Below, piece by piece: positions 58,095-64,000 of a stretch of 64,000 bases of DNA (position 1 is its first letter; each line of letters opens with the position of its first letter). The DNA comes from Burkholderiaceae bacterium (GTDB lineage Bacteria > Pseudomonadota > Gammaproteobacteria > Burkholderiales > Burkholderiaceae_C), in NCBI GenBank assembly GCA_023150375.1, contig JAKLLA010000001.1:186001-250000 (forward strand), written 5' to 3'. A program made the position numbers and the translations under genes. The notes beneath the pieces are model-generated. The model had not been told where the DNA came from and ran no database searches. It was given only the letters and a program-made list of their open reading frames with translations.

Positions 58095-60101
58095 TCAGTG
58101 CCCGAAGGGCTGCTGCGCCTGCCACCAGTCGATCACCTGCTGCACCGAAGCCTCGATGCCCAGCAGGGAGTTATCCAGCAGCCGCGCGTCCTCGGCTGGC
58201 TTCAGGGGCGCGGTGGCGCGGCTGCGATCCCGCGCATCGCGCGCCTCGAGGTCGGCGCGAAGACCGTCGAGGTTAGCAGAGATTCCCCGCGCCAGCAATT
58301 GCCGGTGGCGCCGCTCGGCGCGCGCCGCGGCGGTGGCGGTCAGGAAGACCTTCAGCGGCGCGTCCGGGAAGATCACGGTGCCCATGTCGCGCCCGTCGGC
58401 CACCAGGCCGGGCAGGCGGCGGAAGCTGCATTGCAGCTCGAACAGCGCGGCTCGCAACGCCGGCCAGACCGAGATCTGCGAGGCCATCGTGCCGACGGCC
58501 TCCTCGCGCAGCGCGTCGCTGACATCCTCGCCGGCCAGGAACACCGTGGTCCCCTCGAAGCGCAGCTGCAGCCCCGCGGCCAGGCGGGCCAGGCCGGCCT
58601 CGTCGTCGGCGGCCACGCCGGCGCGGCGCGCCGCCAGCGCCGCCACCCGGTAGAGCGAGCCCGAATCGAGCGTGTGCCAGCCCAGCCGGGCCGCCACACC
58701 GGCGGCCAGCGTGCCCTTGCCGGAGGCGGTGGGCCCGTCGATGGTGATCACCGGGGCCCGGCCCGACAGCGGCGCGACCACCGAGAACAGCGTCTCGAAG
58801 TAGTCCGGGAAGGTCTTGGCCACGCACTTCGGGTCCTCGATGCGCAGCGGCACGGCCTCGTGCTGGCGCAGCCCGTTGAAGGCGGCCAGCGAGGCGCACA
58901 TCGCCATGCGGTGGTCGTCGTAGGTGTGCAGGCGGGCCGGGCTCAGCCGCTCGGGCGGGTGCACGCGCAGGAAGTCGTCGCCCTCCTCCACCGTGGCGCC
59001 GAGCTTGCGCAGCTCGCAGGCCATCGCGGCGATGCGGTCGGTCTCCTTGACGCGCCAGCTGGCGATGTTGCGCAGGGTGCTGGGCCCGTCGGCGTACAGC
59101 GCCATCACCGCCAGCGTCATCGCCGCATCGGGAATGTGGTTGCAGTCCAGGTCGATCGCCCGCAGCGGCCAGGCGCCGCGCCGCACCTCGAGCGCGTTGG
59201 GCTCGGCCTGCACCACGGCGCCCATCGCCCGGGCCGCCTCGACGAAGCGGATGTCACCCTGGATCGACGCGGCCCCCACGCCCTCGATGCGCACCGGCGC
59301 CTCCACGCCGGCAATGGCGCCCAGCGCGATGAAGTAGGAGGCCGAGGAGGCATCCGCCTCCACCGGGATGCGGCCCGGCGTGCGGTAGCGGCTGCCGCGC
59401 GGAATCACGAAGCGCTGCCAGCCTTCGCGCTGCACCGCGATGCCGAAGCGGCCCAGCAGGTTCAGCGTGATCTCGATGTAGGGCTTGGAGATCAGCTCGC
59501 CGACCACCTCGAGGGTCGCGTCCTGCTCGGCGCAGGCCAGCGGCAGCGCCAGCAGCAAGGCGGTGAGGAACTGGCTCGAGACGTCCCCGCGCACCTGCAC
59601 CGGCCGCGACAGGTCGAGCCGGCCGCCCCGCAGGCGCAGCGGCGGGTAGCCCTCCTGGCCCAGGCAGTCGACCTCGGCCCCCAGGCCGCGCAGCGCATCC
59701 ACCAGGTCGCCGATGGGACGCTCGTGCATGCGCGGCACGCCGCGCAGCAGGTAATCGCCCCCCTGCTCGCAGGCCAGCACGGCCAGCGCGGCGGTGAGCG
59801 GGCGCATCGCGGTGCCGGCGTTGCCGAGAAAGAGCTCGGCCCGGGCCGCCACGGGGCGCCCGCCGAGCCCGGTGACCACGGTGCAGGCGCCCTCCCGTTC
59901 GACGGTGCATCCCAACGTGCGCAGCGCCTCGAGCATGACGCGGGTGTCGTCCGAGTCGAGCAGGTCGACCAGGGTGGTGCGGCCCTCGCTCAGGCCGGCC
60001 AGCAGCAGCAGCCGGTTGGAGATGCTCTTGGAGCCGGGCAGGCGCACGGTGCCGGCGGCGTGGCCGAGCGGCACGAGATCGAGATGGGGCAGGTCGAACA
60101 T
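58095..60101 (-). CDS. aroA-cmk: Fused EPSP synthase and cytidylate kinase
   Basis: A 668-residue fusion. The N-terminal 440 residues are 5-enolpyruvylshikimate-3-phosphate synthase (shikimate pathway): [10 protein letters not shown] (about 21-30), [32 protein letters not shown] and YDDHRMAM. The C-terminal 220 residues are cytidylate kinase (CMP/dCMP to the diphosphate): P-loop GPTASGKGT at about 452-460, then DSGSLYR, and [12 protein letters not shown]. The two enzymes are adjacent single genes in many bacteria and are fused in Burkholderiales. The order (tyrA upstream and rpsA downstream) is the usual one. Confidence 0.96.
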   Translation of the reverse strand: MFDLPHLDLVPLGHAAGTVRLPGSKSISNRLLLLAGLSEGRTTLVDLLDSDDTRVMLEALRTLGCTVEREGACTVVTGLGGRPVAARAELFLGNAGTAMRPLTAALAVLACEQGGDYLLRGVPRMHERPIGDLVDALRGLGAEVDCLGQEGYPPLRLRGGRLDLSRPVQVRGDVSSQFLTALLLALPLACAEQDATLEVVGELISKPYIEITLNLLGRFGIAVQREGWQRFVIPRGSRYRTPGRIPVEADASSASYFIALGAIAGVEAPVRIEGVGAASIQGDIRFVEAARAMGAVVQAEPNALEVRRGAWPLRAIDLDCNHIPDAAMTLAVMALYADGPSTLRNIASWRVKETDRIAAMACELRKLGATVEEGDDFLRVHPPERLSPARLHTYDDHRMAMCASLAAFNGLRQHEAVPLRIEDPKCVAKTFPDYFETLFSVVAPLSGRAPVITIDGPTASGKGTLAAGVAARLGWHTLDSGSLYRVAALAARRAGVAADDEAGLARLAAGLQLRFEGTTVFLAGEDVSDALREEAVGTMASQISVWPALRAALFELQCSFRRLPGLVADGRDMGTVIFPDAPLKVFLTATAAARAERRHRQLLARGISANLDGLRADLEARDARDRSRATAPLKPAEDARLLDNSLLGIEASVQQVIDWWQAQQPFGH

Positions 60102-60253
60102 GGTGGCGACGCGGAGCGCGGATCAGGGGCGGATCAGAGGCGGAGCAGGGCCGAAAGCATCGCACGATCCCGTCGGGATCGCACCGCCGCCCGAGCGGAT
60201 CCGCCCCGATGGGGTGGGCACAGGTTCGGCGCAGGGCGACTGGAGACGGTCGA

Positions 60254-61135
60254 TCAGCGCGGGGGCGCCGGCCGGGCGTTCATCTGCCAGCCGGCCCGAC
60301 CGTCGGAGGCGGTGCGGATCAGGTCGGTCAGCGCCTCGGCGTTGCCCGAGCGCATCGCCACCTCGAAGGCGTCGAGCGCATGGCGCAGCCGCTGCGTCTG
60401 CTTGAGCACCTCTTCGCGGTTGGCCAGCAGGATGTCGCGCCACACCGCCACATCGCTGGCGGCGATGCGGGTGAAGTCGCGAAAGCCCGGGCCCGCCAGC
60501 GAGAGGAACTCCCGCCCGGCCGGCTGCGCCAGCATGGCGTTGAAGTAGGCAAAGGCCAGCAGGTGCGGCAGATGGCTCACTGCGGCGTAGGCGGTGTCGT
60601 GGTTCTCCGGCGTCATGCGCAGCACCTGGCAGCCGATGCCGGCCCAGACATCGGTGGCCTTCTGCAGCATCACCGGGTCGGTCTGCGCCAGCGGGGTCAG
60701 GATGACCTGCTTGCCCAGGTAGAGCTGCGCATCGGCATGCTCGACGCCGGCGACCTCCTTGCCCGCGATCGGGTGCGCGGGCACGAAGCCGGCCAGCTGG
60801 TCCTTGAGCACGCGCCGGGCGGCATCGACCACATCGCGCTTGGTGCTGCCCACGTCCATGACCAGCACCTCGGGGCCGACGAGCTGGCGGATCGCCTTGA
60901 AGGTGGCCTCGATCGCCGCCACCGGCACGGCCACCAGCACCAGGTCCGAGCCCGCCACGGCCTGCAGGGCGGAGTCGGCCGCAGCGTCGATCACGCCGAG
61001 CTTGCGTGCCTTCTCGGTGGTGGCCGGCGACTTGCTGTAGCCGACCACGCGCCGCACCAGCCCGGCGCGCTTGAGCGCCAGCGCGAAGCTGCCGCCCATC
61101 AGGCCCACCCCGATGACCCCCAGTTGATTGAACAT
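60254..61135 (-). CDS. tyrA: Prephenate dehydrogenase
   Basis: A 293-residue NAD(P)-dependent dehydrogenase that converts prephenate to 4-hydroxyphenylpyruvate in tyrosine synthesis. The N-terminal Rossmann fold has GVIGVGLMGGSFALAL (about 6-21). DVGSTKRDVV and AHPIAGKEVAGVEHA hold catalytic and substrate-binding residues, and NHDTAYAAVSHLPHLLA completes the pattern. There is no fused chorismate mutase. The ATG at 61135 is the family start. The gene is eight bases after pheA, so co-translated, and is followed by aroA-cmk. Confidence 0.95.
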   Translation of the reverse strand: MFNQLGVIGVGLMGGSFALALKRAGLVRRVVGYSKSPATTEKARKLGVIDAAADSALQAVAGSDLVLVAVPVAAIEATFKAIRQLVGPEVLVMDVGSTKRDVVDAARRVLKDQLAGFVPAHPIAGKEVAGVEHADAQLYLGKQVILTPLAQTDPVMLQKATDVWAGIGCQVLRMTPENHDTAYAAVSHLPHLLAFAYFNAMLAQPAGREFLSLAGPGFRDFTRIAASDVAVWRDILLANREEVLKQTQRLRHALDAFEVAMRSGNAEALTDLIRTASDGRAGWQMNARPAPPR

Positions 61136-61143
61136 CGCTGCGG

Positions 61144-62235
61144 TCAGTGCACGTCGATGGGATAGGTGCCCAGCACCTTGAAGAAGGCGCAGGCCTCGCG
61201 CAACTCGTGCATCGCGGTCTGCACCGCCGGCTGGTCCGGATGGCCCTGCAGGTCGATGAAGAAGTAGTACTCCCACTGGCCGGAGCGCGCCGGGCGGGAC
61301 TCCAGCCGGGTCATCGACACGCCGTGCTGCTTCAGCGGCGCCAGGATGTCGTAGATCGCCCCGGGCCGGTTGACCACCGACACCACCAGGCTGGTGCAAT
61401 CGTGGCCGGAGGCCTTCGGCGCCGGGTGGCGGTGCGGATCGGTGACGATGGCAAAGCGGGTGCGGTTGTGCGTGTCGTCCTGGATCGCCGGGGCGACGAT
61501 GTGCAGGCCGTACTCGCTGGCCGCGCGGGCGCTGGCGATGCCGGCCAGCTTCGTATCCAGCGCCGCCAGGCGCGCGCCCTCGGCATTGCTGGCCACCGGG
61601 CGACGCTCGGCCTGCGGCAGGTGCAGCGACAGCCACTCGTGGCATTGCGCCAGCGCCTGCGGATGGGCACAGACCGCCTCGATGCCCGCCAGCGCGTTCT
61701 CGCGGCGCAGCAGGTTGTGCCGCACGAACAGGCTGGTCTCGCCGATGATGAACAGCGGCGTGGTCAGGAAGATGTCCAGCGAGCGCGCCACCATGCCTTC
61801 GGTGGAGTTCTCCACCGGCACCACGCCGAAGTCGGCCACGCCGGCCGCGGTGCTGCGGAACACCTCGTCGATGCTGGCGCAGGGCACGCGCACCAGCGAG
61901 CTGCCGAAATAGCCCAGCGCGGCCTCCTCGCTGAAGGTGCCGGCCGGCCCCAGATAGGCCACGCGGGTGGGCGTCTCGAGCGCACGGCAGGCGCTCATGA
62001 TCTCGCGCCAGATCGGCGCGACGCTCTCGTTCTTCAGCGGCCCCGGGTTGACGGCCTTGAGCCCGTCGATCACCTGCGCCTCGCGCTCGGGGCGGAACAC
62101 CACCGAGCCTTCCTTCTTCTTGAGCTCGCCGACCTCCTGCGCCAGCTGGGCGCGGCGGTTGAGCAGCGCGAGCAGGTCGCGGTCGAGGGCATCGATGCGC
62201 CCACGCAGGGCCAGCAGGTCGGCGGGAGTGTCCAA
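61144..62235 (-). CDS. pheA: Bifunctional chorismate mutase / prephenate dehydratase
   Basis: A 363-residue bifunctional enzyme of phenylalanine synthesis. The N-terminal 90 residues are chorismate mutase (RGRIDALDRDLLALLNRRA). The dehydratase domain follows with VAYLGPAGTFSEEAA, VPVENSTEGMVARS and HNRTRFAIV (the TRF catalytic motif). The C-terminal ACT domain, with MTRLESRP, binds phenylalanine for feedback inhibition. In many relatives serC lies between gyrA and pheA and hisC between pheA and tyrA; here both are missing. It is followed by tyrA at eight bases. Confidence 0.96.
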   Translation of the reverse strand: MDTPADLLALRGRIDALDRDLLALLNRRAQLAQEVGELKKKEGSVVFRPEREAQVIDGLKAVNPGPLKNESVAPIWREIMSACRALETPTRVAYLGPAGTFSEEAALGYFGSSLVRVPCASIDEVFRSTAAGVADFGVVPVENSTEGMVARSLDIFLTTPLFIIGETSLFVRHNLLRRENALAGIEAVCAHPQALAQCHEWLSLHLPQAERRPVASNAEGARLAALDTKLAGIASARAASEYGLHIVAPAIQDDTHNRTRFAIVTDPHRHPAPKASGHDCTSLVVSVVNRPGAIYDILAPLKQHGVSMTRLESRPARSGQWEYYFFIDLQGHPDQPAVQTAMHELREACAFFKVLGTYPIDVH

Positions 62236-62265
62236 GGTCGGCTCGTCAGGTCGGGGGCGCAGCGA

Positions 62266-62823
62266 TCACTTCTGCTTGGAAGAGGCGGCGTCGGCCGGCG
62301 GCAGGCCGAGCTTCTTCGCGATGGACTGGTCCAGCGCCCGCAGCTTGGGCTCCACGCTGCTGCGCGACTCGGCCACCACCTTCTGGGTCAGCTGGGGCTG
62401 CACCTCGGCGCTGAGCTGCTGGTACTTCCGGCTCACCGGCGACTCCAGCCAGGCGATCAGCGTCTTCAGCTCGTCCTCGCTGAGCTTTTCCTCCAGCGCC
62501 ACACCGATGGTGGCCGGCGCCTGCTTCACGGCGGTGGCACGCAGCAGCGGCGCGGTCTCCTCGTAGAACTTGCGCACCTCCTCCTGGATCTCCTTGCCGA
62601 CCTGCTCGCGCTTGTCGGCCGGCACGCGCCCGGCCTGCTGGCTGGCCGCCTGCAGCATCTGCTGCGCGGTCTGGCCGGCCACCATGCTGCCCACGCCCTC
62701 GATGCCGGGCTGCTGCAGCTTCAGCACCTTCTTCACCAGTTCCTTCTTGGCCGCCGAGGCGTCGGCCGCCTGACTCAGCCCGGTGGCCGCCAGCAGCGCC
62801 GCCAGAACACAGATACGCAACAT
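62266..62823 (-). CDS. DUF2059 family exported protein
   Basis: A 185-residue protein with a signal peptide (to about residue 20) and a helical domain of the DUF2059 type, with KELVKKVLKLQQPGIE, KFYEETAPLLRATAV and FLESPVSRKYQ-like WLESPVSRKYQQLS. DUF2059 proteins are periplasmic and of unknown role; some resist folding stress. The ATG at 62823 shares one base with the gyrA stop (TGATG), giving translational coupling. It lies between gyrA and pheA, where serC usually lies in relatives. Confidence 0.83.
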   Translation of the reverse strand: MLRICVLAALLAATGLSQAADASAAKKELVKKVLKLQQPGIEGVGSMVAGQTAQQMLQAASQQAGRVPADKREQVGKEIQEEVRKFYEETAPLLRATAVKQAPATIGVALEEKLSEDELKTLIAWLESPVSRKYQQLSAEVQPQLTQKVVAESRSSVEPKLRALDQSIAKKLGLPPADAASSKQK

Positions 62824-64000
62824 CAAGATTTCTCCTCGCCGGACGCACCGGCCACGGGGTCGTTGTCGGAATCGCCGCCGGCATCCTGGGCGTCGTTTTC
62901 CACGATGCGCTGCAGCCCCGACAGCTTGGCACCTTCGTCCAGGGCGATCAGCGTGACCCCCTGAGTCGCGCGGCCCAGTTCACGGATTTCCGCGACGCGG
63001 GTGCGCACTAATACGCCCCGATCGGTGATCAGCATGATCTCGTCGTTGGCATGCACCAACGTCGCGGCCACCACGCGGCCGTTGCGCTCACTCTGCTGGA
63101 TCGCGATCATGCCCTTGGTGCCGCGCCCGTGGCGGGTGTACTCGACGATCGAGGTGCGCTTGCCGTAGCCGTTCTCGGTGGCCGTCAGCACGCTCTGGCT
63201 CTCGTCCTCGGCCACCAGCATCGCGATGACGCTCTGGCCGTCCTCGAGGGCCATGCCGCGCACGCCGCGGGCGTTGCGCCCCATCGGACGCACGTCGTTC
63301 TCGTCGAAGCGCACCGCCTTGCCTCCGTCGGAGAACAGCATCACGTCGTGCCTGCCGTCGGTGAGCGCCGCACCGATCAGGTAGTCGCCCTCGTCCAGAT
63401 CCACCGCGATGATGCCGGCCTTGCGCGGGTTGCTGAACTCGTCGAGCGCCGTCTTCTTGACCGTGCCCAGCGCGGTGCACATGAAGACGTAGTGGTCGGC
63501 CGGGAAGCTGCGGAACTCGCCGGTCAGCGGCAGCACCACATTGATCTTCTCGCCCTCGGCGAGCGGGAACATGTTGACGATGGGCTTGCCGCGGCTGGCG
63601 CGCCCGCCCTGCGGCACCTCCCAGACCTTCAGCCAGTAGACGCGGCCGCGGTTGCTGAAGCACAGCATCCAGTCGTGCGTGTTGGCGATGAAGAGCTGGT
63701 CGACCCAGTCGTCGTCCTTGGTGGCGGTGGCCTGCTTGCCGCGCCCGCCCCGCTTCTGGGCGCGGTATTCGGCCAGTGGCTGGCTCTTGATGTAGCCGGT
63801 GTGGCTGAGCGTGACCACCATGTCGGTGGGCGTGATCAGGTCCTCGGTGCCGAGCTCCTGCACGTTGTGCTCGACCACCGAGCGGCGCGCGCCCAGCTTG
63901 GTCTGGCCGAACTCCTGGCGCAACGCCACCAGTTCCTCGCCGATGATGACGGTGACGCGCTCGGGTCTGGCGAGGATGTCCAGCAGGTCGGCGATCTGGG
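62823..64000 (-). CDS. gyrA: DNA gyrase subunit A, partial at right edge
   Basis: The C-terminal part of gyrase A, which wraps DNA so that the enzyme can introduce negative supercoils. The frame runs from the window end (QIADLLDILARPERV) to the TGA at 62823. The C-terminal beta-pinwheel has blades such as FIANTHDWMLCFS, GRVYWLKVWEVPQ and ADHYVFMCTALGTVKKT. The GyrA box is QKRGGRGK just before the first blade. The N-terminal catalytic domain with the active-site tyrosine is outside the window. The acidic tail (AQDAGGDSDND) is typical of the family. Confidence 0.96.
   Translation of the reverse strand, partial: QIADLLDILARPERVTVIIGEELVALRQEFGQTKLGARRSVVEHNVQELGTEDLITPTDMVVTLSHTGYIKSQPLAEYRAQKRGGRGKQATATKDDDWVDQLFIANTHDWMLCFSNRGRVYWLKVWEVPQGGRASRGKPIVNMFPLAEGEKINVVLPLTGEFRSFPADHYVFMCTALGTVKKTALDEFSNPRKAGIIAVDLDEGDYLIGAALTDGRHDVMLFSDGGKAVRFDENDVRPMGRNARGVRGMALEDGQSVIAMLVAEDESQSVLTATENGYGKRTSIVEYTRHGRGTKGMIAIQQSERNGRVVAATLVHANDEIMLITDRGVLVRTRVAEIRELGRATQGVTLIALDEGAKLSGLQRIVENDAQDAGGDSDNDPVAGASGEEKS

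Overview
The window is a high-GC (about 70% by eye) chromosome segment from a betaproteobacterium of the order Burkholderiales, probably in the Rubrivivax/Leptothrix/Ideonella neighbourhood. The placement rests on the fused aroA-cmk gene, the housekeeping order gyrA, pheA, tyrA, aroA-cmk, rpsA, ihfB plus lapA-lapB, and the type of GyrA, DnaE and S1 sequences. It is inferred from gene content and not from a database search. The DNA is densely coding. High GC opens many long false reading frames opposite and beside the real genes, and those are left out.

Layout. Bases 1-3583 (minus) carry a type I restriction-modification locus (hsdM, hsdS) followed by a cut-off AlbA_2/Schlafen-type gene; hsdR is not in view. 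Bases 3915-14640 hold mostly stand-alone metabolic and maintenance genes: cytosine deaminase, an ATP-grasp ligase, a class V aminotransferase, FKBP isomerase, gluQ, a LysR/pirin divergent pair, a DUF599 membrane protein, a twin-arginine-type lipoprotein, a small cytochrome c and ferredoxin-NADP reductase. Bases 14810-18011 form a tightly coupled vapB-vapC-DEXH helicase unit. Bases 18161-24658 hold a DUF2834 protein, an AraC regulator, a lipoprotein and a MacAB-like ATPase/permease/adaptor efflux operon. Bases 24801-28042 carry surface-modification genes (GT2 glycosyltransferase, TupA-like ATP-grasp, acyltransferase 3). Bases 28370-31343 hold a lipoprotein, an EAL phosphodiesterase next to a BLUF photoreceptor, and a lower-GC HNH nuclease. 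Bases 31378-36230 encode a 2-oxoacid:ferredoxin oxidoreductase with its own NAD(P)H/Fe-S reductase. dnaE follows at 36664-40239.

Bases 42945-55684 are a glycan island: an MsbA-like exporter, at least six glycosyltransferase-like genes including three paralogues of one unnamed family, a VioA-like sugar aminotransferase, a PglD/VioB-like acyltransferase and an unknown companion. lapA-lapB lies inside it and leads directly into three of the glycosyltransferase-like genes, with lapB overlapping the first by four bases. The island separates lapAB from the rpsA-ihfB pair that normally adjoins it. Bases 55718-64000 are the conserved block ihfB, rpsA, aroA-cmk, tyrA, pheA, a DUF2059 protein and the 3' half of gyrA, all on the minus strand.

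No complete new system can be claimed from sequence alone. The best leads are the unnamed three-paralogue glycosyltransferase-like family and its link to lapB, the toxin-antitoxin module translationally coupled to a DNA-repair helicase, and the split BLUF/EAL light-to-c-di-GMP pair.
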